Origin: Thermoleophilaceae bacterium
GTDB lineage: Bacteria > Actinomycetota > Thermoleophilia > Solirubrobacterales > Thermoleophilaceae
DNA: 11,385 nt
Assembly: GCA_013813135.1 (NCBI GenBank)
Contig: JACCSF010000240.1
Location: 1-11,385 of the forward strand
Reading direction: 5' to 3'
The position numbers were made by a program, and so were the translations under genes. Positions within the stretch are counted from its first letter, which is position 1. Each line of letters starts with the position of its first letter. The notes below the pieces were generated by a model that was not told the origin of the DNA, did not search any database, and saw nothing but the letters and a program-made list of their open reading frames with translations. Below are positions 1 to 6,357 of the stretch, in pieces.

Positions 1-755
1 GCGGAGGCCACCAGCTCGGGGTCTGGATCGAGCGCCGGGTGCAGCGCGCGGTCGAGGCCGAGCTCGCGCATGCGCTCGACCGCCTTGGGCGCCTCGCGCT
101 CGCCCAGCAGGTCCATCAGCTCGTCCCGTACACGGGCGCCGGACACCTTCGACATCGCGTCCTCCGCCACGGCCGCGCGGGCGGCCCGCTCGGTGTCCTC
201 GTCCATCCGAAGGCCGAGGCGCGTCTCATATCGGACCGCGCGCAGCAGGCGCGTGGGGTCGTCGAGGAAGGAGCCCGGGTGGATGACGCGCACCACGCCG
301 GCCTCGAGGTCCGGCAGGCCGCCGTGGGGGTCGTACAGATGGCCGAGGTGGTCGCCGGCGAGCGCGATCGCCATCGCGTTGACCGTGAAGTCCCGCCGCC
401 TCAGGTCCTCGCGCAGCGGCGCCGCCTCCACGCGCGGCAGCGCACCGGGCTCGTCGTAGATCTCGCTGCGCGTGGTCGCCAGGTCGAAGGTCACGTCCGC
501 GGCTCGCACCGTCGCGGTGCCGAAGCGCTCGTGCTCGCGCGCCGTCCCGCCGAGGCGCTGCGCAAGCGCGCGGCCAACCGAGCGCGCATCCCCCTCCACC
601 GCAAGGTCGAGGTCGACGGCGGCGGCGCCGCGCACCAGATCGCGCACGGCGCCGCCCACGAGGTAGGCGGGCGGCAGCCCCTCGAGAGCGGCCAGCAGAC
701 GCTCCATGCCCGGCAGGCGCCGGACGCGATCGCACAGGTCTCCGGCAGCGGTCAC
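1..755 (-). CDS. cca: CCA tRNA nucleotidyltransferase / poly(A) polymerase family, 3' end outside the window
   Basis: A class II nucleotidyltransferase of the CCA-adding/poly(A) polymerase family, which builds or repairs the 3' CCA end of tRNA in the cytoplasm. About 251 codons are visible; the C-terminal part lies beyond the window. Seen: LVGGAVRD (residues 32-39), the metal-binding D48-L-D50 pair, a third carboxylate D91, RRRDFTVNAM (119-128, nucleotide-binding region), DDPTRLLRAVRY (165-176) and a VSGARVRDEL stretch typical of the neck/body region. The start chosen is GTG at 755, four bases after the hisF stop, with GAGGG just upstream. An in-frame ATG at 707 (residue 17) is an alternative that keeps all motifs. 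It is probably translated with the his genes. Whether it adds CCA, only CC or A, or poly(A) cannot be told from this fragment; CCA-adding is the family default. Confidence 0.88.
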   Translation of the reverse strand, partial: MTAAGDLCDRVRRLPGMERLLAALEGLPPAYLVGGAVRDLVRGAAAVDLDLAVEGDARSVGRALAQRLGGTAREHERFGTATVRAADVTFDLATTRSEIYDEPGALPRVEAAPLREDLRRRDFTVNAMAIALAGDHLGHLYDPHGGLPDLEAGVVRVIHPGSFLDDPTRLLRAVRYETRLGLRMDEDTERAARAAVAEDAMSKVSGARVRDELMDLLGEREAPKAVERMRELGLDRALHPALDPDPELVAS

Positions 756-759
756 GCCC

Positions 760-1518
760 TCAGAGTCTCACCGGGATGCCGGCCGCACGCATGCGCTCCT
801 TCGCCTCCCGGACCGTGTGCTGCCCGTAGTGGAAGATCGACGCGCACAGCACGGCATCCGCGCCACCCTCGTTCACGGCCTCCACCAGGTGGTCGAGCGA
901 GCCGGCGCCGCCACTCGCGATCACCGGCACGTCGACGGCGTCGGTCACGGCACGGGTCAGCTGCAGCTCGTAACCGTCCTCGGTTCCGTCCCGGTCCATG
1001 CTCGTCAGCAGGATCTCACCGGCGCCGCGCTCCACGCCCTCGCGCACCCATTCGACCGCGTCGCGCCCGACCGCGCGGCGGCCGCCGTCCACGTACACGC
1101 CGTAGGAGCCGTCCGGCTCGCGGCGCGCGTCGATCGCCAGCACCACGCACTGGGCGCCGAAGACCGCGGCCATGTCGCCCAGCAGCTCCGGCCGGGCCAC
1201 GGCGGCCGAGTTCACGGACACCTTGTCGGCGCCTGCGTCCAGCACCGCTTGGGCGTCCTCCACCGAGCGCACGCCGCCGCCGATCGTGAACGGTATGAAC
1301 ACGTCGTCCGCGCAGCGGCGGGCCAGCTGGGCCACGTTCTCGCGCCGCTCGTGCGAGGCCGTGATGTCGAGGAAGACGATCTCATCGGCCCCCTCGTCCT
1401 GGTAGCGCGCGGCCAGCTCGACGGGGTCGCCCGCGTCGCGCAGGTTGACGAACTCCACGCCCTTCACCACGCGGCCCTTGTCCACGTCGAGGCACGGGAT
1501 CACGCGGCGCAGCAGCAT
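760..1518 (-). CDS. hisF: Imidazole glycerol phosphate synthase, cyclase subunit HisF
   Basis: Cyclase half of imidazole glycerol phosphate synthase (step 5 of histidine synthesis). It uses ammonia delivered by HisH to convert PRFAR into imidazole glycerol phosphate and AICAR. The 252-residue length is normal for the family. Seen: the N-terminal RRVIPCLDVDKGRVVKG with catalytic Asp11, and the second catalytic Asp130 in VLAIDARR, both at the same numbers as in Thermotoga HisF. The phosphate-binding segments FTIGGGVRS and VIASGGAGS are present, as is the TSMDRDGT loop. The ATG at 1518 shares its A with the hisA stop (TGATG). A GGAGG site (complement of 1523-1527) lies 4 bases upstream, so this start is well supported. 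HisH, its partner, is encoded two genes upstream. Confidence 0.97.
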   Translation of the reverse strand: MLLRRVIPCLDVDKGRVVKGVEFVNLRDAGDPVELAARYQDEGADEIVFLDITASHERRENVAQLARRCADDVFIPFTIGGGVRSVEDAQAVLDAGADKVSVNSAAVARPELLGDMAAVFGAQCVVLAIDARREPDGSYGVYVDGGRRAVGRDAVEWVREGVERGAGEILLTSMDRDGTEDGYELQLTRAVTDAVDVPVIASGGAGSLDHLVEAVNEGGADAVLCASIFHYGQHTVREAKERMRAAGIPVRL

Positions 1519-2243
1519 CAGGCCTCCAGGGCCGCCTGGCCCTCGCTCACGCCGAAGCGTCCCTCGTAGAGCGCCTTGCCGGAGATCACCCCGGCGAGGT
1601 TGACCAGCCGCAGCTCGCGCAGGGCCTCCAGGTCCGCGAGCGAACCGATTCCGCCCGAGTAGAGAAAGCGCCCGCGCACCGTCTCCCCCACCCGCCGAAC
1701 CTCATCGAGGTCCGGTCCCTCGAGCATCCCGTCGCGGTCGACGTTCGTATAGACGAAGCGCGTGACGCCGCGCTGCGCCATCAACCGGATCGCGTCCTCG
1801 CCCCGCATCTGGGTCTCGCGCGTCCAGCCGGAGACCGACACCTTGCCGCCGCGCACGTCCACACCGACCAGAATCCGCGCGGTGAAGGCGCCCAGCGCCT
1901 CGTCCAGCAGGTCCGGATCCGTGAAGGCGGCGGTGCCGAGCACCACGCGGACGGCGCCCGCGCGCAGAGCACGCCTGATCGAGGCGATCGAGCGCAGGCC
2001 GCCGCCGAACTCGACCGGCACGTCCAACTCGTCGACGATGCGTTCGACGTGGTGCAGGTTGACGGGCTCGCCGTCCAGGGCGCCGTCGAGGTCGACCACG
2101 TGCAGGAAACGCGCCCCGGCCTCCACGAACGAGCGCGCGGCCTCGAGCGGGTCGTCCGCATAGACGGTCTCGTCGTCGAAGTGGCCCTGGCGCAGCCGCA
2201 CGGCCCTGCCGTCGCGGATGTCCACCGCCGGCAGGAGGATCAC
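1518..2243 (-). CDS. hisA: ProFAR isomerase HisA
   Basis: Phosphoribosylformimino-5-aminoimidazole carboxamide ribotide isomerase (step 4), a TIM-barrel paralogue of HisF. It has 241 residues, the usual length. Seen: ILLPAVDIRDG with catalytic Asp8, VDLDGALDGEPVN (50-62), VEFGGGLRS, VGVDVRGG with the second catalytic Asp129, TNVDRDG and YSGGIGS. The reading frame stays open upstream to 2435, but the conserved protein begins at the GTG at 2243. That GTG overlaps the hisH stop as GTGA, so the upstream part is an antisense-type shadow of hisH. The residue two before Trp140 is Ser, whereas the dual HisA/TrpF enzyme PriA has Arg in that R-x-W position. This argues for a plain HisA, although specificity cannot be settled by eye. 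Confidence 0.96.
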   Translation of the reverse strand: MILLPAVDIRDGRAVRLRQGHFDDETVYADDPLEAARSFVEAGARFLHVVDLDGALDGEPVNLHHVERIVDELDVPVEFGGGLRSIASIRRALRAGAVRVVLGTAAFTDPDLLDEALGAFTARILVGVDVRGGKVSVSGWTRETQMRGEDAIRLMAQRGVTRFVYTNVDRDGMLEGPDLDEVRRVGETVRGRFLYSGGIGSLADLEALRELRLVNLAGVISGKALYEGRFGVSEGQAALEA

Positions 2244-2893
2244 TTTGCGGCGCGGACGAAGTTCTCGAGCAGCCGCAGCCCGTGAGGTCCGGACTTCTCC
2301 GGATGAGACTGGAGGCCGTACACAGGCGGGCGCTCGACCACGCTGACGAACTCGGTGCCGTACTCGGCGGTGCCGAGCACGTCCTCGGCGCGCGTGGGGC
2401 GCGGCGCGAACGAATTGGCGTGGTAGAAGGCGCACGGATCCGGCAGCCCTTCGTTGAGGACGCTCCCGCGCCTCCAGGACACCGAGTTCCAGCCGATTTG
2501 CGGAATCTTGGGCGCGTCGAGCTGCTCCACCGGGCCCTCGAGCAGCCCGATCCCCTCGGCGCCGCCCAGCTCGGTGGTCGACTCGAACAGCAGCTGCATC
2601 CCCATGCAGAGGCCAATCACCGGCACGCCGGTCGCCACGCGCTCGCGCAGAAGCTCGTCCAGGCCCAATGCGCGCACGTGCCCCATCGCCTTCGGCATCG
2701 CGCCCACACCGGGCAGCACGATGGCGTCGGCCTCACGCACACGGGCGTGATCCGACGTCAGCTCCGGCTGAGCGCCGACGTGCTCGAGCGCCTTGTACAC
2801 CGAGCGCAGGTTGCCCATGCCGTAGTCGAGGATCGCGACCGGCCGCAAGCGGCCGGCTCGGCCGGGTGCTCGCGGATTCGCTTTCTCCGTCAC
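2240..2893 (-). CDS. hisH: Imidazole glycerol phosphate synthase, glutaminase subunit HisH
   Basis: Class I glutamine amidotransferase that hydrolyses glutamine and channels ammonia to HisF. 217 residues. Seen: AILDYGMGNLRSV (20-32), the oxyanion-loop PGVGAMPKAM, the nucleophile Cys96 in GLCMGMQLLFE, and His197 and Glu199 in GLQSHPEKSG completing the triad. The start is the GTG at 2893, overlapping the hisB stop as GTGA, with AAGGGG 6-7 bases upstream. No other start codon lies between it and the conserved core. This leaves an odd N-terminal extension of about 17 residues, rich in Arg, Pro and Ala, before the usual first strand. Part of that extension is encoded by a perfect GC palindrome at 2839-2856. 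Confidence 0.96.
   Translation of the reverse strand: MTEKANPRAPGRAGRLRPVAILDYGMGNLRSVYKALEHVGAQPELTSDHARVREADAIVLPGVGAMPKAMGHVRALGLDELLRERVATGVPVIGLCMGMQLLFESTTELGGAEGIGLLEGPVEQLDAPKIPQIGWNSVSWRRGSVLNEGLPDPCAFYHANSFAPRPTRAEDVLGTAEYGTEFVSVVERPPVYGLQSHPEKSGPHGLRLLENFVRAAK
2839..2856. repeat. 18-bp GC palindrome in the hisH N-terminal extension
   Basis: CCGGCCGC-AA-GCGGCCGG is a perfect inverted repeat with 8-bp arms and a 2-base centre, inside codons 13-19 of hisH. It lies about 35 bases after the GTG start, in the part of the protein that precedes the conserved fold. It could form an RNA hairpin near the hisB/hisH junction, or it may simply reflect GC-rich coding of Gly-Arg-Leu-Arg-Pro. Function unknown. 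Confidence 0.6.
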
Positions 2894-3477
2894 AGCAGCC
2901 CCTTCGTGGAGGGCACCCCCTGGACGCGCGGGTCATCGGCGACCGCCTGGCGCAGCGCCCTGGCGAACGCCTTGAACGAGACCTCGACCATGTGGTGGCC
3001 GTTGGTGCCCGCCTCCACCCTCACGTGCAGGGTCAGCTTGGCGGCGTTGGCCACCGCGCGGAAGAACTCCTCGGCCAGATCCGTGTCGAAGTCGCCCACG
3101 CGCTCGGCGGGGAAGTCGCCGCTGAACGCGCTATGGGGCCGGCCGGAGATGTCGATCGCGCACGCCGCGCGCGCCTCGTCCATCGGGACCACGGCCTGGC
3201 CGAAGCGGGCGATGCCGGAACGGTCGCCGAGCGCCTCGTCGAGCGCCTGCCCGAGCGCTATCCCGGTGTCCTCGACCGTGTGGTGTGGGCCCGTCTCGAG
3301 GTCGCCCTGCGCGTGCACGTCCAGGTCGAGGCCGGCGTGGCGGGCGACGGCATCGAGCAGGTGATCGAAGAAGCCGACGCCGGTCCGCCGCGCACCCGCG
3401 CCGGTGCCGTCCAGGCCGAGCGAGAGCGAGATGTCGGTTTCGCCGGTGACGCGGTGGATGTGGGCGGTGCGGCTCAC
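2890..3477 (-). CDS. hisB: Imidazoleglycerol-phosphate dehydratase HisB
   Basis: Mn-dependent imidazoleglycerol-phosphate dehydratase (step 6), which makes imidazole acetol phosphate. 195 residues, the size of the single-function enzyme; the fused N-terminal phosphatase domain found in enterobacterial HisB is absent. Seen: GVGFFDHLLDAVARH (33-47), HHTVEDTGIALGQAL (65-79), PMDEA (98-102), and a second copy of the metal-binding pattern ending in NGHHMVEVSFKA (159-170), as expected for the duplicated IGPD fold. The start is the GTG at 3477, overlapping the hisD stop as GTGA, with GGAG about 9 bases upstream. Because the phosphatase domain is missing, histidinol-phosphate phosphatase must be encoded elsewhere. 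Confidence 0.97.
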   Translation of the reverse strand: MSRTAHIHRVTGETDISLSLGLDGTGAGARRTGVGFFDHLLDAVARHAGLDLDVHAQGDLETGPHHTVEDTGIALGQALDEALGDRSGIARFGQAVVPMDEARAACAIDISGRPHSAFSGDFPAERVGDFDTDLAEEFFRAVANAAKLTLHVRVEAGTNGHHMVEVSFKAFARALRQAVADDPRVQGVPSTKGLL

Positions 3478-4706
3478 GCTCGGCGCTCCATGGACTCGGC
3501 GTGCACGGGAAAGCCCTCGGCGCGGGCCAGGGCGGCGCCTGCGGGAGCGAGGCGGGCCGGCGCCTCGCCGGGCAAGGATACGCGAGCCATGCGGCGCCTG
3601 AACGTGGCCGGCGAGAGCGCGCTCTGGAAGCGCGCGGCGCCCCCGGTGGGCAGCACGTGGTTGGACCCGGCGACGTAGTCGCCGAAGGCCGTACCGGCCC
3701 CCGCTCCGACGAACAGGCAGCCGGCACGCCGCACGCGATCGGCGAGCGCCTCAGCATCAGCGCCGACCAGCTGGAGGTGCTCGGGGGCGATCTCCTCGGC
3801 GAGCGCAAGCGCTTCGCCGAGCGCGTCGACGGCGATCGCCTGCAGCAGGGCGTCCGCCGCGCTCGGGCGCTCGGGCGCCAAGCGCTCGATCTCGGCGATC
3901 ACCGCCTCCAGGAGGCTGTCGCCGGGGACTATCAGCCAGAGCGGGCTCTCATCGCCGTGCTCCGCCTGGGCGAGCAGGTCGAGCGCGATCAGCGCCGGAT
4001 CGGCCCCGCTCGAGGCGACCACCACAAGCTCGCTCGGTCCGGCCAGGCCGTCGATCCCGACCTCGCCGAATACCTGCCGCTTCGCCTCGGTCACCCAGGC
4101 GTTGCCCGGCCCGACGATCACATCGACGCTGGGCACGGTCTCCGTGCCGTAGGCGAGCGCGGCGATCGCCTGCGCACCGCCCATCCGGTACACCTCGTTG
4201 ATCTCGGACAGCACGCAGGCGGCGAGGATCACCGGGTGGGCCCGGCCCCGCGGACCTGGAGGGGCGCATACGGCGATCTGCTCGACTCCCGCCACGCGCG
4301 CCGTGACCGCGCACATGATCACCGTCGACGGATAGGCAGCGCGGCCACCGGGCACGTAGATGCCCACCCGCCCGACGGGCACCTCGGCAACCTCGACGCG
4401 CTGGCCCTCCGGGAGGTCGACCGCAACCGCGGTGTGCAGCTGGGCCTCGGCGACGGCGCGTACGTTCTGGGTAGCCGTCCGCAGGCCCGCGAGCACGGCC
4501 GGCTCGAGGACGCCGATCGAGGCCTCGATCTCGCGTGGGTCCACCCGCAGGTCGCCGGGGGCGAGCTCTGCGTTGTCGAAGCGCTCCGTGAAGTCGAGGA
4601 CCGCGCTGTCGCCGCGGCGCCGGACCTCGGCCACGATGTTCGCCACGTCCTCTTGGCGCCCGCTCGGTGGTCGGGCACGCGGGCTGCGGTCGCGGGTGAT
4701 CCTCAT
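3474..4706 (-). CDS. hisD: Histidinol dehydrogenase HisD
   Basis: Zn- and NAD-dependent histidinol dehydrogenase, catalysing the last two oxidations from histidinol to histidine. 410 residues, slightly short at the N terminus compared with the E. coli enzyme. Seen: VPGGRAAYPST (118-128), the GPGNAWVTEAKR segment (199-210) and DGLAGPSE (219-226). The zinc ligands Gln247 and His250 (LAQAEHG), Asp343 (GDYVAGSNHVLPTGG) and His402 are spaced as in E. coli (Q259, H262, D360, H419). The catalytic pair Glu309-His310 is in IAPEHLQL. The ATG at 4706 overlaps the hisG stop as ATGA, with no clear ribosome site of its own, so translation probably depends on coupling. hisC, often found next to hisD, is absent here. 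Confidence 0.97.
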   Translation of the reverse strand: MRITRDRSPRARPPSGRQEDVANIVAEVRRRGDSAVLDFTERFDNAELAPGDLRVDPREIEASIGVLEPAVLAGLRTATQNVRAVAEAQLHTAVAVDLPEGQRVEVAEVPVGRVGIYVPGGRAAYPSTVIMCAVTARVAGVEQIAVCAPPGPRGRAHPVILAACVLSEINEVYRMGGAQAIAALAYGTETVPSVDVIVGPGNAWVTEAKRQVFGEVGIDGLAGPSELVVVASSGADPALIALDLLAQAEHGDESPLWLIVPGDSLLEAVIAEIERLAPERPSAADALLQAIAVDALGEALALAEEIAPEHLQLVGADAEALADRVRRAGCLFVGAGAGTAFGDYVAGSNHVLPTGGAARFQSALSPATFRRRMARVSLPGEAPARLAPAGAALARAEGFPVHAESMERRA

Positions 4707-5332
4707 CGGGCCCGCACCCGCTCGACGATCGCATCGATCTGCTCCGCCTTCAGCTTGTGCGCCACCGGGTTCGCGATCAGTCGAGCCGTGCTGACCTCGA
4801 TCTCCTCGACCACGCGCAGCCCGTTCTCCGCCAGCGTGGTGCCGGTCGCCGTCAGGTCCACGATGCCGTCCACAAGGCCGGTGAGCGGCGCCAGCTCCAC
4901 CGATCCCTTCACCTCCACGATCTCGGCCTGCCGGCCCGTCTGCGAAAAGTGGCGGTCCGCGATGCGCGGGTACTTCGTCGCGATCCGGACCCGGCCCAGC
5001 CGGCGCAGGGCCGAGCCGATCGGGTCGCCGCCCTCGGCCGCCGCCACCACCATGCGGCAGCGGCCGAAGCCGAGGTCGAGCAGCTCGTAGACGTTGCGGT
5101 GGCTCTGCTCGAGCAGGACGTCCTTACCGGTGATGCCGATGTCGGCCGAGCCGTGCTCGACGTAAGTGGGCACGTCGGAGGGCCGCATCGTCACGATGCC
5201 GGCGTCCTCGAATAGCAGCCTGCGGTCGTTCGAGCGGACCTCGCCCGTCTCGATCCCGAGCGCGTCGAGCAGGTCGAGGGCGCCGCCGAACAGCGCACCA
5301 CGGGGGACGGCGATCGTGAGGCCCGAGCTCAT
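4703..5332 (-). CDS. hisG: ATP phosphoribosyltransferase, short-form catalytic subunit HisG
   Basis: Catalyses the first, committed step of histidine synthesis: ATP plus PRPP to phosphoribosyl-ATP. It has 209 residues, the short form (HisG_S), which lacks the C-terminal histidine-binding regulatory domain and works only in complex with HisZ. Seen: LTIAVPRGALF (5-15), DIGITGKD (64-71), RIATKYPRI (116-124) and the PRPP-binding stretch centred on DGIVDLTATGTTL (155-167). The frame remains open upstream to 5752 but runs through hisZ. The conserved start is the ATG at 5332, overlapping the hisZ stop as ATGA, with GAGGAAG (complement of 5340-5346) 7 bases upstream. Its required partner is the gene just upstream. 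Confidence 0.96.
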   Translation of the reverse strand: MSSGLTIAVPRGALFGGALDLLDALGIETGEVRSNDRRLLFEDAGIVTMRPSDVPTYVEHGSADIGITGKDVLLEQSHRNVYELLDLGFGRCRMVVAAAEGGDPIGSALRRLGRVRIATKYPRIADRHFSQTGRQAEIVEVKGSVELAPLTGLVDGIVDLTATGTTLAENGLRVVEEIEVSTARLIANPVAHKLKAEQIDAIVERVRAR

Positions 5333-6342
5333 CCGAGCGCTTCCTCGGCCGCCTGCGCCATGTGGACGCGCTTGACGTCCAGAGCCATGCCGCAGGCGGG
5401 CAGCGCCCGGCCGAAGCGCCCGAGCAGGTCGTCGTAGCGCCCTCCGCCGCCCAGGGCGAAGCCAACGGCCGGGTCGTACACCTCGAAGACGGCGCCCGTG
5501 TAGTAGCCGAGCTCGCGCACCAGCCCGAGGTCGAAGATCACCCGGTCGGCCACGCCGCGCTCGGCCAGCAGCTCGTGGAGCGCCCGCAGGCCCTGTACGG
5601 CGTCGGCCACGGGGCCGTCGGCGCGCTCGAGCACCTCGCGCCCGCCGCGCAGCTCCGGCAGGCGCACGAGCAGCTCGCGCTCGCGCTCGCTGGTCTCGCC
5701 GAGAGCGGACACGTGCGTCTCGAGCCCGACGAGGTCCCGCCGGGACAGGCATTCGAGCAGCGGCATGTGCCGCTCCGCGGGCACGTCCAGTGCCTCGAGC
5801 AGCCGGCGATAGAGAGACCCGTCCCCCACTCCCACGCGGTGACGCCGAAGGCCGGCCGCGTCGAGCGCCGCGATCGTCAGCTCCAACACCTCGGCCTCGC
5901 CCTCCGGCGCGGAGGGCCCGATCAGTTCGAGACCGCCCTGCAGGAACTCGCGCGGCTCCCCCACGCCGCGCTCCGTCGCCCGCCAGGCGTGCGCGAAATA
6001 GCAGAACCGCAGCGGCGGATCGACCTCCGCGTAGCGGGTGGCCACCACGCGCGCGATCGGGATGGTCATGTCCGAGCGCAGCGCGAGCACGGCGCCCTGC
6101 TCGTCGAAGGTCCGGTAGCGGGCGCCGGCGGCGCGCTCCTCGCCGCGGCGGAGCACGTCCTCGTACTCCAGCGCGGGCGTGTGCACCTCTCCGTACCCCG
6201 CCTGCTCGAACGTGGTCCGCATTCGTCCCGAGATGGCGCGCAGCTCGCGCATCTCGTCAGGCAGCACGTCGCGCGTGCCCGGCGGGATCGGCGTTGTGCG
6301 CGAGGGGGCGGGCTGGCCCGCACCGGAGCGTGGCTTTCTCAC
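5329..6342 (-). CDS. hisZ: ATP phosphoribosyltransferase regulatory subunit HisZ
   Basis: A histidyl-tRNA-synthetase-like protein without synthetase activity that activates short-form HisG and carries histidine feedback inhibition. 337 residues: the class II catalytic core is present but the anticodon-binding domain of HisS (normally over 400 residues) is missing. Seen: IPPGTRDVLPDEM (19-31), LRSDMTIPIAR (88-98), the motif-2-like FCYFAHAWRATERG (113-126), REFLQGGLELIG, and RELGYYTGAVFEVYD followed by FALGGGGRYDDLL. Adjacent hisG supports HisZ over HisS. The start is the GTG at 6342 with AAGGAG 5 bases upstream. Residues 5-17 (RSGAGQPAPSRTT) precede the conserved core and are also found, identical, at the N terminus of the dehydrogenase at 8653. 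Confidence 0.93.
   Translation of the reverse strand: MRKPRSGAGQPAPSRTTPIPPGTRDVLPDEMRELRAISGRMRTTFEQAGYGEVHTPALEYEDVLRRGEERAAGARYRTFDEQGAVLALRSDMTIPIARVVATRYAEVDPPLRFCYFAHAWRATERGVGEPREFLQGGLELIGPSAPEGEAEVLELTIAALDAAGLRRHRVGVGDGSLYRRLLEALDVPAERHMPLLECLSRRDLVGLETHVSALGETSERERELLVRLPELRGGREVLERADGPVADAVQGLRALHELLAERGVADRVIFDLGLVRELGYYTGAVFEVYDPAVGFALGGGGRYDDLLGRFGRALPACGMALDVKRVHMAQAAEEALG
6292..6330 (-). repeat. 39-base N-terminal tag repeat, copy 1 (in hisZ)
   Basis: Encodes RSGAGQPAPSRTT as residues 5-17 of HisZ. It matches copy 2 (8671-8709, plus strand) at 36 of 39 bases, same orientation relative to the gene. The three differences (GGT/GGC, GCC/GCG, ACA/ACT) are all third-position and silent. 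The centre is GCGGGC-CA-GCCCGC, a 14-bp inverted repeat at 6308-6321 that continues to 6305-6324 with one mismatch. No further copy was found in the window. Confidence 0.85.
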
Positions 6343-6347
6343 GATTG

Positions 6348-6353
6348 CTCCTT
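6348..6353 (-). promoter_or_regulatory. Shine-Dalgarno site of hisZ
   Basis: The minus strand reads AAGGAG five bases before the GTG at 6342, inside the 15-base gap after the murA stop. It is among the best ribosome sites in the window and fixes the hisZ start upstream of the repeat, so the RSGAGQPAPSRTT segment should be translated. Confidence 0.8.
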
Positions 6354-6357
6354 CGGC

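Noticed and set aside
2244..2435. N-terminal extension of HisA by about 64 residues
   Set aside because: The extension is the hisH coding region read in another frame. The conserved HisA start coincides with a GTG overlapping the hisH stop.
5333..5752. N-terminal extension of HisG by about 140 residues
   Set aside because: It reads through hisZ in a different frame. The ATG at 5332 with a ribosome site matches the family start.
6308..6321. GC hairpin as a terminator between murA and hisZ
   Set aside because: It lies inside the hisZ coding region after its start, has no T-run, and recurs inside the dehydrogenase coding region.
5329..6342. Histidyl-tRNA synthetase instead of HisZ
   Set aside because: The anticodon-binding domain is missing, the length is 337 residues, and the gene overlaps short-form hisG.
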